From contig CAUYUJ010015718.1 in the NCBI GenBank assembly GCA_963575745.1, positions 136,498-200,497 on the forward strand: 64,000 nt of DNA, given 5' to 3'. A program made the position numbers and the translations under genes. The stretch is from Prorocentrum cordatum. Taxonomy: Eukaryota > Sar > Dinophyceae > Prorocentrales > Prorocentraceae. Below are positions 21,881 to 31,929 of this stretch, one piece after another (within the stretch, counting starts at the first letter, position 1; each line of letters begins with the position of its first letter). The notes beneath the pieces were generated by a model. That model ran no database searches, was not told where the DNA came from, and was given only the letters and a program-made list of their open reading frames with translations.

Positions 21881-21990
21881 CCCTGGGGGCCTGCTCCAGT
21901 GGTTCTCTTCGTGGTGCGCACTGGCATGGCGGTGCGATGTCGGGCGCCGACGCAGCCTGCCAAATCGGGCGGCGCTGGGAGTCACCAAGT

Positions 21991-22072
21991 GGTGCACACT
22001 GGGCCCCCCCCAAGGTGGTGCACAGTGGCGCTTTCGCTGTGACTTATCGCATGAAAATTCCCAGTGTGCACC
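21991..22072. repeat. Perfect 13-bp inverted repeat
   Basis: GGTGCACACTGGG (21991-22003) and its exact complement CCCAGTGTGCACC (22060-22072), 56 bases apart. The right arm is also the unit of the adjacent minisatellite. Confidence 0.85.
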
Positions 22073-22262
22073 AGTTGGGCCCGGAACCGCCTCCCCAGTG
22101 TGCGCCGCCAGTGTGCGCCATCCCTTGTGCGCCACCAGGCCTTCCCATTTTGCCCCCTGGCTTTCCCAGCGTGCGCCTCCCCAGTGTGCACCGCCAGTGT
22201 GCGCTTCCCCAGTGTGCACCACCTGGCCTTCCCAGTGTGCACCATCCCCTGTGTGCACCACT
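22060..22262 (+). repeat. CCCAGTGTGCACC minisatellite
   Basis: About ten units of CCCAGTGTGCRCC separated by short Pro-codon-like spacers (CAGTGTGCGCCGCCAGTGTGCGCC, and so on), inside the 1.9-kb insertion. Confidence 0.85.
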
Positions 22263-22289
22263 CGGCCCCCCCTGACTTTTTCCGCATCC

Positions 22290-22906
22290 ATGAAGGGTCA
22301 AGCGATTTTGGATCGAAACCAGGCTGGGCTCACGCCTCCCCGCCCAGCCCCGCGCGTAGCCATGCGGGCGACGCCCGCGAAAGAGGCGGCCGCCCCGGCC
22401 AGCGCCGCGCCGGACAAACCCAGCCTGCTGGACCTCGCCGAGGCGCGCGCGGGCTATGATCCCGCAGCGGGGCGGCGTGGGCGTTGATCCCGCGCGTCCC
22501 TGCGGGAATGAGAACTGCGGGGTGCTTGATGGCGCAAGAGGCCGCCTGTGCAATTTGCAGAAGACCCATGTTGCCCCAAATAGATTGCACATGCGCTTTA
22601 TTTTCGGGCAGGAAACCCGACGCTGCGGGACGCCGCCTCGACTTCAGCCACAAGGCGTGCGCCGTGGTAGCGTTTTGTTTTGATTTGCGCGCTCGGGCGC
22701 GGGAGTCAGAAGCGTGGCCTTTGTGGCAGGGGGTGCGTCGCCGCCATCGAAAGGACTCGCGTGAGTGGTCCTGCGAGGACCTCTCGCCGCCTTGGACCGC
22801 AAGGTGTTTCGCGCCAGCCCCAGCGGGCATCTCCGTGCAGCGCAAGTATTTGTTTTTCGCGCCGTTATTTGGGCTTCGCCCGCCATCTCCGAGGCTTATG
22901 ATGTGA
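22290..22906 (+). CDS. Hypothetical frames in the insertion, Cys-rich piece
   Basis: Two partly overlapping plus frames. The first (about 22290-22487) reads ATPAKEAAAPASAAPDKPSL, then LLDLAEARAGYDPAAG. The second (about 22505-22906) has a Cys-rich start (CAICRRPMLPQIDCTC) and later DFSHKACAVVAF, which could be a zinc-binding exon like those of other dinoflagellate repeated proteins. Neither shows a recognised domain, and both may be passengers of the insertion. Confidence 0.25.
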
Positions 22907-22994
22907 TTGTGAGTTGGTCGTGCGTCTGACCCCCCATCGGAAAAAATTAGGTGCTTTGTCAAAAATCCGAGTCGACTGCCGATGTGGCGGTGGC

Positions 22995-23003
22995 GACAGT
23001 CAC
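22995..23003 (+). repeat. Right copy of 9-bp target-site duplication
   Basis: GACAGTCAC identical to 21072-21080. The codons after it continue the integrase (AVQSKG) before a frameshift into the long pol frame at about 23010-23060. Confidence 0.7.
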
Positions 23004-26000
23004 GCGGTGCAGTCAAAGGGAACCCGACACGAGTATTCCAGCAAGACCACGGGAAGTTTGTTTTCAAGAGCGATGGCGAGCCGGCGCCGCTCGCGTTGAA
23101 GAAGGGAGCGATCTCGGAAGTCAGGCCCACTGGCGCGGAGATGAACGTGACCCCTGAGGAAAGTCCGGTCGGCGACTCTCAGAAGAACGGTTACATCGAG
23201 CGGGCCATCTGGGAGGTGCAGGCTCTGACGAGGGCTCTGGTACACCACGCGGCCGAGAGGCATAAGACGAAGTTCGAGTCGGCGAGCCCGATTGTCCTCT
23301 GGGCCATCCGTTACTCGTCGCAGCTGTTGAATCGGTTCCAGAGGTCTGTGGACGACGGGCGCGCGGCGTTCGAACGGCGTCGAGGGCGACCCTGCAGGAG
23401 AAGACTGCCGGAGTTCGGCGAGCTCTTGATGTTTCTCACTGTGGCGGACGGCAAGCACATGAGGAAGCTGGGCGAGAGGTTCCACGCGGGCATGTGCGTG
23501 GGGCTCGTGGACAGGACGGACGAGGTGATCGTGCTCACGAGGGAAGGCTACTTCAAGGCCAACACCATCCGGCGCCTGCCGGAGGAGCAGAGGAGCGACA
23601 AGGTCTTCGCCGAGGCGTGCAAGGGCCTACCGTGGTGGGGACCGAAGAAGACGGGCGACGACGCGGAGAACGTGATGCCTTTCCTGGCGGCGGCCCCCAT
23701 CGTGCCGGAGGCGGAGCTGCCGCCGCCGCCGGTGGTGAGGCCTCTGGCGGGCCCGCGGAGAGTCTACGTCCGCAGAGAGGTGGAGCTCAGGCCCGTGGCG
23801 GAGGGCGGCTTCGGCTGCGCCGACGGCTGCAAGGGCTGCGAGGCGGCTAAGAAGGGCGAGACGGCGGTAGCTCACTATGAGTTCTGCCGAGCGCGCATCG
23901 AGAGGGCCATGGCTGACAACGAGGGTTCCAATGCGAGACTCTCGGAGGCGAAGAAGGGAAGGTTGGAGGAGCCAGCATCGAGTTCGCCGGGAGCGGCGGC
24001 TTCGTCGAGTTCGGCGGCGGCTGCGGCACCACAGGAGCCGGCACCCATGGAGGCAGAGTCCGAGGGCGTGGCCGCGGCAGCGGCAGCTAGCCCAATGGAC
24101 GTGGAAGGCCGACGGAAGAGCTCAGCGAGCGCGGCGGCCCCGTCCACCGACGCGGCGGGCGACGCCGAGATGCGCTCGATCGTGAAGGAGGTGAACTACG
24201 ATCTGGCAAAGATCGGTGGCACGAGGATCGAGATCGGCAGCTTCGAGGCTAAGGTCTCGGAGATCTTCGGGCGCGGCAAGTTCCTGGAGAGGTCGAAGGA
24301 GTTCGGGCTGGTGCCGGGCTTCGCGATCGACCTGAGCACGGGCTGGGATCTGAACGACCCGGCCCAGAAGGAGGAGGCTAGGCGGCTGCGGGGATCCCAG
24401 CGGCCACTTTTGCTCATCGGCTCACCTCGCTGCGCGGCGTGGACGGCTTTGCTCAGTTTCGGCAGCGTGAGCGAGGAGACGATGAAGCAGCTGATGATGG
24501 AGGCTATCGACTACATGGACACCTGCATAGAGATGTACTGGGGACAGATCGGCGACAAGCACTACTTCCTGCACGAGGCTCCGAATACGGCGAGGTCGTG
24601 GCATACGAAGGGAGTCCTGGAGCTGCTGGCGGCGGATGGCGTCTACTACGTCAGGAACGACCAGTGCGAGGCGGGGCAGACGGTCCCGGTCAAGGATGAG
24701 TACGGCACCTGGACGGAGAAGCTGGTGCAGGCATGCGCCGCCAGGATGACCAACTCGAGGTGCCTCGCGGAGGAGCTGGCGGCCTTTCAGCGCAGGAATC
24801 GACGAGGAGGATTTCGCGAACACTGCCACCTGCTGCACGGCGCGGCGAAGCACAAGGCATCGTACCCTCCGAGGCTGGTGGCAGCGGTCGTGAGCGGATT
24901 CAGGAAGCAGCTCGAGTGTGACAAGCTCGAGCGAGGCGTGGGCATCTCTCTTGGCAGTCTGGACCAAGGCTACGCTGCGGACACCGAGGCGCGGGAGATG
25001 GTGCACCTGCCGGAGTGCGAGGATATCTGGGGCGAGGTCGCTGGCGTGCACCTTCCCCCAGAGAAGGTGAGAGAGGCCAGGGCCAAGGAAGTGAAGTTCC
25101 TGCAGGATTTCCCGGTCTGCGAGAAGGTGGGCATCCGCGAGGCCGAGGGCGGCGAGATCTTGGTCACGCGCTGGGTCGACGCCAACAAGGGCGACAACGT
25201 GGGCGCGCAGGTTCGATCGAGGACCTGCGCGAAGGAGTTCAAGTGGGAGAACCCGTGGATGGAGGACGTCTTCGCAGGTGCCCCTCCATGGGAAGGCATC
25301 AATATGGCATTGAACAGGGCCATGGCGATATCGAAGGTCGATGCGAGTGGAAAGTTCAAAGTCAAGAAGGTTCTGATCCTGGACATCTCCAGGGCGCACT
25401 TCCACCCGCAGGTCAAGCGCAATATTTTCATTCGGCTCCCGGCCGAGGACGCGGAGGAGGGCAATGTCGGCAAGCTCTTGCGGATGATGTGCGGCATGCG
25501 CGACGCGGCCAAAGGCTGGGGGGAGTTCTACCAGGGCAAGCTGCTCGAGGCGAAGTACGTGGCAGGGGCCTCCTGCCCATGTGCGTTCAACAACGGGCAT
25601 GATTCCTCGGGTGTGGTTCACGGAGATGATTTCGCATTCGAAGGCGAGGAGTTCCAGTTGGACGCGCTAGAAACTGAGTCGAGGAATCACATGATTGTTC
25701 AGAGGAAGGCGCTGCTCGGCCCAGACGTGACTGACGACAAGTGCGCTGTTATCCTCAACAGGCTGGTCTCCTACGTGGACGCTCATGGTCGTGACAGGGT
25801 CAGGATAGAGATCGAGCCGGGCCCCAGGCACGCAGAGATCATCATTCACCAACTGGGGCTCCGAGGCAGAGGCTCGAAGGCAGTGGCCACCCCGAGCGAG
25901 AAGGGCGCGGCCTACTACGACGAGGCGCCACTGCAGGGCGAGACGGAGTGCAAGATGTACCGATCGCTGTGCATGCGACTGAGCTTCATGGCTCAAGACG

Positions 26001-26926
26001 CTCCGCACCTGCAGTGCGTGGCCAACAAGTGTTGCAAGTTCATGGCAGTTCCATCGCTGGGCGGATTGTCGCGGCTGAAGCGCCTAGCGAGGTTCTTGAA
26101 AGGCGAACCCCGATGTGTGCAGCACCTGGTAGAGCAGTATCACGACAGCAACGAGATTGACACCTCCTGCGACTCAGACTGGGCTGGGGGCCTGGCGGAT
26201 CGGAAGAGTACGAGCGCAGTGTGGGTTTTCTGCGGCAAGCACCTGCTGAGGAGTTCAGTGATCACCCAAGGGACTATTGCGTTGTCCAGCGGCGAGGCGG
26301 AGTTCACGGCGGGAGTGAAGGCATCGGCAGTCAGCTTGGGCATCAAGTCTCTTGGAGCGGATCTCGGGCAGGAGCTGAAGGTAAACATGCGCGCGGATTC
26401 CACGGCGTCGAAAGGAGTTTTCGGACGACGAGGAGTTGGAAGGATAAGGCATCTCCACGCCCCACTCTTGCGGGTCCAGCAGAGGCGAGCCCAGAAGGAG
26501 CTGAACATCAGAAAGGTGCCGGGCGACGAGAACCCTGCGGACCTCGGCGCCAAGGAGCTGGCGCGGCCGGTGATGGAGAAGCATCTGACGGCGCGCTGTT
26601 TCTACTTCACCCGGGGGAGTCACCCCCGGGCCCTCTCAGCGCAGCTCGACTCCAAGTCTGGTGAGGTCAATGGCTTGAGCGGTGACGGTGGTGACCAGAG
26701 CTTGAAGGGCGTTAACGAGTGCGAGAGGGACGTGGCGGCCGCGCTGGCCGGAGTTTTCGGAGGACGGGCCCAAGGAGCTGTTTGCCGTGGACCCCGCGCT
26801 CCACTACCTGAACTACTCGGACTGCGAGTGGGCCATGGAGGCGGACGAGTCGGCCGGTCTGGCCGAGGCGCTGAGCGGTCCGTGCCCGGCGCGCGGGCGC
26901 GGCCCGAGGAGGGCTGCTCAGGGTAG
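23004..26926 (+). CDS. pol: Copia 1 pol: integrase C-half, methyltransferase-like domain, RT, RNase H
   Basis: Open frame 22982-26926 (1,314 codons, no internal stop; coding proper starts after the insertion). Residues 29-75 are the rest of the integrase core, with the second Asp in KSDGEPA (D31) and the catalytic Glu in GYIERAI (E73). A low-complexity Ala/Ser linker spans 330-390. Residues 424-650 are a non-canonical domain (VSEIFG..., LLLIGSPRCAAWT, FLHEAPNTARSW, NDQCEAGQ) that looks like a C5-methyltransferase-type Rossmann fold. RT follows at about 700-960, with the first Asp in ILDISRAHF (D801) and the active-site pair in HGDD (880-883, YVDD box variant). RNase H is at about 1058-1190, with CDSDWAGG, SSGEAE and RADSTASK as the D-E-D set. 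Near 26750 the coding signal moves to another frame (PKELFAVDPALHYLNYSDCE), so the last 60 residues here are probably out of frame. Confidence 0.9.
24252..24935 (+). other. Methyltransferase-like extra domain in Copia 1 pol
   Basis: Residues about 424-650 of pol, between integrase and RT. The order is EIF/G...GLVPGFAIDL (like the C5-MTase motif I 'LF-G-GG...G...-E-D'), PLLLIGSPRCAAW (like the GxPPCQ loop, motif IV), YFLHEAPNTARSW (motif VI-like 'ENV' position) and QCEAGQTVPVKDEYG (a position like motif VIII). It ends with H-L-G...A-YPPRL. The motif IV Cys is retained, but with R instead of the second P. Similarity to MTases is my reading of motif order, not a search result. The same domain occurs in Copia 2 (36080-36650). 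Confidence 0.5.
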
Positions 26927-26966
26927 TATTTTTGTCCGCCCCAATAGCCATCCATGATCAAAATAT

Positions 26967-28130
26967 ATTCTCATCTAAACAGCCTCCTTCTCCAACACAA
27001 CGGCCGATGCTCAACGGGCTCCTTCCCCAAGATGAATTTGAAAATAACCATCTACTCAACTCCCTCCGTCTCCAATGCAGCACCCAGTACTCAACGGCCT
27101 CCTCCTCCAACGCAGCACCCGATGCTGGACAGGTTCCCCCCCCCAATATGAACTTGAAAATATCCTTCTACTCAACTCCCTCCGTCTCCAACACAGCACC
27201 CAGTACTCAACGGCCTCCTCCTCCAACACAGCACCCGATGCTGGACAGGCTCCCCCCCCAATATGAACTTGAAAATATCCTTCTACTCAACTCCCTCCGT
27301 CTCCAACACAGCACCCAGTACTCAACGGCCTCCTTCTCCAACGCAACACCCGATACTCGACAGGCCCCCCCCCCAAGATGAACTTGAAAATAATCTTCTA
27401 CTCCACTCCGTCCGTCTCCAGCACAGCACCCAGTACTCAGCCGCCTCCTTCTCCAACACAACACCCGATACTCAACAGGCTCGCTCCCCAATACGAACTT
27501 GAAAATAACCTCTACTCAATTCCCTCCGTCTCCAACTCAGCACCCAGTACTCAACGGCTTCCTTCTCCAACACAACGCCCGATACTCAACAGTCCCCCTC
27601 CCCAAGATGAACTTGAAAATGACCTTCGACTCAGCCCCAGCCGTCTCCAACGCAGCACCCAGTACTCAACGGCCTCCTTCTCCAACGCAACGCCCGATAC
27701 TCGACAGGCCCCCCCCCGAGATGAACTTGAAAATAACCTTCTACTCCGCTCCCTCCGTCTCCAACACAGCACCCAGTATTCGACAGCTTCTTAATCCAAC
27801 ACAACGCCCGATGCTCGACGGGCCCCCTCCCCAACATGAAACTTGAAAATAACCTTCTACTCTACTCCGTCCGTCTCCAACACATCACCTAGTACTCAGC
27901 AGCCTCCTTCTCCAACACAACACCCGATACTCAACAGGCCCCCTCCCCAACGTGAGCTTGAAATTAACCTTCTACTCAACTCCCTCCGTCTCCAACACAC
28001 CACCCAGCACTCAACAGCCTCCTTCTCCAACGCAACGCCCGTTGCTGGACAGGCTCCCCCCCCAATATGAACTTGAACATAACCTTCTACACAACTTCCT
28101 CCGTCTCCAACAGAGCAACCGATACACAAC
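26967..28130 (+). repeat. 115-bp satellite, about 10 copies
   Basis: The anchor AACTTGAAAATA recurs at 27036 (variant), 27151, 27266, 27381, 27496, 27610, 27724, 27840, 27955 and 28070, giving a period of 114-116. The unit contains CTCAACTCCCTCCGTCTCC and CAACACAGCACCCAGTACTC. It starts directly after the end of Copia 1. Because 115 = 3x38+1, the unit is read in three rotating frames, which nevertheless stay open over several units. Confidence 0.95.
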
Positions 28131-28272
28131 ACACCGATGCACAACACAACGCTTTGGCTCTAACCCACACAGCACAACGCAACACGATAACCGAAACTTG
28201 ACGCGCTTCCGCCCCCTTTTCTCTGGGCGTCTTCCAAGAGACAAGGGGGGTTCATGTGGGGTGCTGAGGCCT

Positions 28273-28425
28273 ATATGTATATGTATATGTATATGTATAG
28301 GTATATGTACATGTACATGTACATGTATATGTATATCTATATGTATATGTATATGGACATGTAACTGTGTATGTATATGTAATGTATATGTGTATGTATG
28401 GGTATATGTATCTGTATATGCATTG
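28273..28425 (+). repeat. (TATATG)n-type hexanucleotide repeat
   Basis: About 150 bases of GTATATGTATATG/GTACATGTACATG with point changes. Confidence 0.95.
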
Positions 28426-28452
28426 CAGGCCAGGGCCGGCGCCGCTATCCTC

Positions 28453-28517
28453 GGGAATTTTTGGAATTTCTGGAATTTCTGGAATTTCTGGAATTTCTGG
28501 AATTTCTGGAATTTCTG
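28453..28517 (+). repeat. (GGAATTTCT)n 9-bp repeat
   Basis: About seven almost perfect copies of GGAATTTCT. The same 9-mer family returns in both orientations at 29.28-29.87 kb. Confidence 0.95.
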
Positions 28518-28655
28518 GCTCCTCATCCTCCTCTTCCTCCTCCTCCTCCTCATCCCCCTCCCCTTCCCCCGACTCCTCATCCTCATCCTCATCACCCTCC
28601 TTTTCCTCCTCCTTCTCCTCCTCCTCCTCCTCTTCCTCCTCCTCCGAGCCGACTT
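28518..28655 (+). repeat. CTC/TCC polypyrimidine tract
   Basis: CCTCCTCATCC/TCCTCCTCC words over about 140 bases, adjacent to the GGAATTTCT array. Confidence 0.9.
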
Positions 28656-28789
28656 CTGGCCGTCTGGGGACCATTTTGGGCGTTTGGGAAGCGTCTGGGG
28701 CAGTCGTGGAATTCTCTTGGGCCCGTCTTGGGGGGCATCTTAAGCCCATCCCCTCCCTTTGAAAAGGGGGCCCCCTGGTTCCGGAACCC

Positions 28790-29235
28790 GATCCCTACCC
28801 CACCACCCACTACGCACCACCCAGTACGCACCAGTCACGACTCACTACTCAGTTTTCACTACCCAGCACTCACTACACCCTAGTGACAAGGCCGGGGCCG
28901 GCGCCGCTATTCAGAGGAATTCCTGGAGCCAGGCATCACTCGCTGCTCGCTGCTCGCTACTCGCTACTCGCCACTCCTTTCTCCCTACTCCCTTCTCCCT
29001 GCTCGCAACTTGATATTCGCAATTCGCTACTCCCTTCTCCCTACTGGCAATTCGCTACTCGCAACTCGCTGCTCGCTACTCCCTACTCGCTACTCCCTAC
29101 TGAGAACTACACTCACTACTCACGACCCGCGACTCGCGTTTCACTACTCCCTACTCCCCACTCCCTATCCCCTACTGTCTACTCGCGGCCAGTGACTCAC
29201 TCCGTATCCCCTACTCTCTCCTCACGGCCCTGTTT
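28790..29235 (+). repeat. Degenerate CACTAC/CTCGCTACTCC tandem
   Basis: Starts as CACCCACTACGCACCACCCAG, then CTCACTACTC, then CTCGCTACTCGCTACTC and CCCTACTCCCTTCTCC, a slowly drifting 6-11 bp unit. GGCCGGGGCCGGCGCCGCTAT at 28890-28911 interrupts it and is shared with 28433-28449 (CAGGGCCGGCGCCGCTATCC). Confidence 0.85.
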
Positions 29236-29284
29236 TTTCTGAGGACCTATTGGATTTGTGAAACTCCCGGGATTTTTCGATTTC

Positions 29285-29865
29285 TGGAATGTCGGGATTT
29301 TCTGGATATACTCACAACGCACTACCCAGATATACTCACAACGCACTACTCACAATGCGCCACTCACCACGCACTTTCTCTATTCCAAGAATGTTCTGAA
29401 TATTTGTTGTTTCTGGAATTTTCTGGAATGTCTGGAATTTCTAGAATTTCTGGAATATCTGGAAATGCCAGAAGTGCCAGAAATTCCAGAAATTCGAGAT
29501 ATTCCAGATAACCAACCGAAGGAATCCAAGCATTCCGGACATTCCAGAAATGCAAGAATTTCGAGAAATTCATGGGAAATTCATAAATTCCAGAAATTCA
29601 GAGGAGACCCAGAAATTCTAGAAAATCCTGAAATCTACGACATCCAGAAATTCCAGACATTCCAGAAATTCAAGAAATTCCAGAACATCAGAAAAATCCA
29701 GAAATTCCAGAATTTCCAGAACATCCAGAAATCCCAGAATTTCCAGAAATTATAGAAATTCTTAGCAAGCCCAGAAATTTCAGAAATTCCAGAAATTCCA
29801 GAAATTCCCAAAATTCTTGGAAAATCCAGAAATTCCAAAAAAATCCAGAAATTCCTCTGATTAGC
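29285..29865. repeat. Inverted 9-bp array: GGAATTTCT then AGAAATTCC
   Basis: GGAATTTCT-type units read forward to about 29465. From there to 29865 the complement (CCAGAAATTC) repeats about 35 times. The switch point is near GGAAATGCCAGAAGTGCCAG. The two orientations can pair along most of the shorter arm. Confidence 0.9.
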
Positions 29866-29888
29866 GGCCCTTCCGTGGCTCGCACTGG

Positions 29889-30054
29889 GTATATGTATAT
29901 GTATATATATATATGTATATGTATATGTACATGTACATGCATATGTATATGTACATGTATATGTACACATATGCGTTATATAGATGTGTGTGTATGCATG
30001 TGTACATGTATGTATGTATGTTTGTATGCATGTACATATATATATATATGTATG

Positions 30055-30085
<31 letters not shown>

Positions 30086-30086
30086 G

Positions 30087-30143
<57 letters not shown>

Positions 30144-30333
30144 TTATGTATATGTATATGTATATGTACACATATATGTATATGCTTATGTATATGTATA
30201 CGTATATCTATATGTATATGTATACGTATATGTATATGTATACGTATATGTATGTGTGTGTGTGTGTGTCTATGTCTCTGTATATGTATATGTATATGTA
30301 TACGTATATGTATTTGTATATGTATATGTATAC

Positions 30334-30397
<64 letters not shown>

Positions 30398-30432
30398 GTA
30401 ACTGTATATGTCTATGTATATGTATATATATA

Positions 30433-30472
<40 letters not shown>

Positions 30473-30534
30473 CGTATATGTATATGTATATGTATACGTA
30501 TATGTGTACGTATATGTGTATGTATATGTATATG

Positions 30535-30579
<45 letters not shown>

Positions 30580-30580
30580 A

Positions 30581-30635
<55 letters not shown>

Positions 30636-30855
30636 TATGATATATGTATATGTATATATGTATCTGTATGTATGTAAATATGTATGTATGTATGTATGTA
30701 TGAATGAATTATGTCATATATATATGTATGTATAGGTATAATGTATATGTATAATGTATATGTATATGTATATATATATGTATATGTATATGTATGTATG
30801 TATATGTATATGTATATGTATGTATATTATATGTATATGTATGTATGTATGTATG

Positions 30856-30889
<34 letters not shown>
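29889..30889 (+). repeat. 1-kb (TATATG)n hexanucleotide array
   Basis: About 1,000 bases of GTATATGTATATG with scattered GTACATG, GTATGTATG and GTGTGTGTG variants, ending in (TA)n at 30861-30889. Frames through it read as Tyr-Val, Met-Tyr or Ile-Cys alternations and are not genes. Confidence 0.97.
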
Positions 30890-30890
<1 letters not shown>

Positions 30891-31545
30891 CCGGGGAGGA
30901 CCCCCCCGAGCCTCCCCACCCCTAAACGAATTTCGCCTCCTCGGGCCTGTCTGGCGCTTTGATGTGGCCATCCTGGAGTCGTTTTGGCGCCCCCCCGAGT
31001 CAAGCGATAGTGTACAAGCTAAAAGGCCAAACATCATGTTTTTTTATGGCGTTTTCTTGTAGATTTTTTCCACTCTCCGGCCGGGCATTGTTGCGCCAGC
31101 CTTGGACCTCTTTGGGGCTCGTCTGGGGCCTCATCAGGAGCCGTCTTGGAGGCTTCTGGACGCCTCAAGAGCCAATCGGAAGCGACAAGGCGAGAAGACC
31201 TAAAACCTTGCTTTTCCAATGATTTTCCTATATTTGTCCATCTCTGGGCCCCCCTCTCCGGACCCTATAGGGCTGGGGAGCGCCCCCCCCCCCCGCCCTC
31301 CCCCAAAAGACTTTCGAATCCTCGGGCCTGTCTTGCGCCTCCCTGTGGCCGTCCTGGGGTAGTCTGGACGCCCCCCGAGTCAACCGGAAGTGAAACAGCG
31401 AAAAAGCCGAAAACATTGGTTTTTCTATTGCGTTTTCTCTGCTTTTCGCACTCTCCAGGCCCTGTTGCGCCAGCCTTGAACCTCTTTGGGCTTGTCAGGG
31501 GGCTCAGTTGGAGACGTTTTGGAGCTGTCTCGACGCCTCAAGAAG
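30890..31545 (+). repeat. About 380-bp tandem duplication
   Basis: TCGGGCCTGTCT occurs at 30941 and 31322 (381 apart), and GCGCCAGCCTTG at 31093 and 31467 (374 apart). Within each unit the pattern AAAAC..T/CATG..TTTT..TTTTC appears at about 31028, 31204 and 31411, and again at about 42605, so a weaker half-period exists. C-runs and CTTGGGG words are frequent. Confidence 0.8.
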
Positions 31546-31689
31546 TAGAGGACAACAAAAAGGGAGAGGAGAAGGAAGCGGAATGAGGAAAAGGAGGGAT
31601 TAGCAGAAAGAGGATGGAGATGAAGAGGAGAAAGAAGGGGGAGGAAAATGCGGAGGAAGAGCAAGGAGAAGAGGATGCCCTGCTTCATG

Positions 31690-31694
31690 CTACC
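31690..31694. repeat. 5-bp target-site duplication of Copia 2, left
   Basis: CTACC immediately outside the low-coordinate LTR; matches CTACC at 38804-38808. Confidence 0.8.
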
Positions 31695-31850
31695 TGCAGA
31701 TTGGGCTTCGAGGAGGGTGTGCCCACACCCTCTTTTCCATTCCTGTGGCAAGCCAAAATGCTGCAGCATCAACACGCACATTCGACACGCATGCGAGACA
31801 TATACACATGCACTAACACGTACTGGGCCCGACTGGCCCTGAGATTAGCA
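31695..31850 (-). repeat. 3' LTR of Copia 2
   Basis: 156 bp, starting TGCAGATTGGG and ending GAGATTAGCA on the plus strand. About 97% identical to the other LTR; it lacks one GTGG-type 4-base unit and has A for C in CAAAATGCTGC. Confidence 0.92.
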
Positions 31851-31929
31851 CTGACTAAAACAAAAATCGTGCGTCATCGAGGCTGCATTATTCCCCGGAT
31901 GGCCGCCAGAACTCTTGAACTCTCAGCCC

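Larger units (their letters stand above)
21081..23003. mobile_element. 1.9-kb insertion in Copia 1 integrase, with 9-bp duplication
   Basis: Integrase coding stops at DSH (21072-21080) and resumes at the second GACAGTCAC (22995-23003) in the same phase with AVQSKG, the expected continuation after the core strand. The ends are imperfectly inverted: CGGCAGTC (21096-21103) with GACTGCCG (22974-22981), and GACTCG (21112-21117) with CGAGTC (22968-22973), plus a T-run/A-run next to each. The inside is a polypyrimidine tract, a minisatellite and one hypothetical frame; no transposase was seen. It is best read as a non-autonomous TIR-type insertion. An intron is less likely because no placement of the repeat gives a usable donor together with an AG acceptor. 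Confidence 0.6.
19021..26930 (+). mobile_element. Copia-type LTR retrotransposon 1 (decayed, LTRs not found)
   Basis: Gag with zinc knuckles, protease, integrase, an extra methyltransferase-like domain, reverse transcriptase and RNase H follow in this order on the plus strand. Integrase before RT defines the Copia (Pseudoviridae) order. Several frameshifts and a 1.9-kb insertion (21081-23003) disrupt it. No direct terminal repeats were found by eye: the left flank is T-run DNA and the right end runs into a 115-bp satellite at 26.96 kb. It is a dead copy, apart from a remarkably long open pol frame. Confidence 0.85.

Noticed and set aside
21396-22487. 363-codon plus frame and long minus frames
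   Set aside because: Polypyrimidine tract plus minisatellite; composition Ser/Pro/Leu or Arg/Gly/Glu only.
28273-28425. AT-rich microsatellite as replication origin or promoter
   Set aside because: Simple repeat only; no supporting elements.
29875-30735. Frames of Tyr-Val, Met-Tyr and Ile-Cys alternation
   Set aside because: Hexanucleotide TATATG array; no protein signal.
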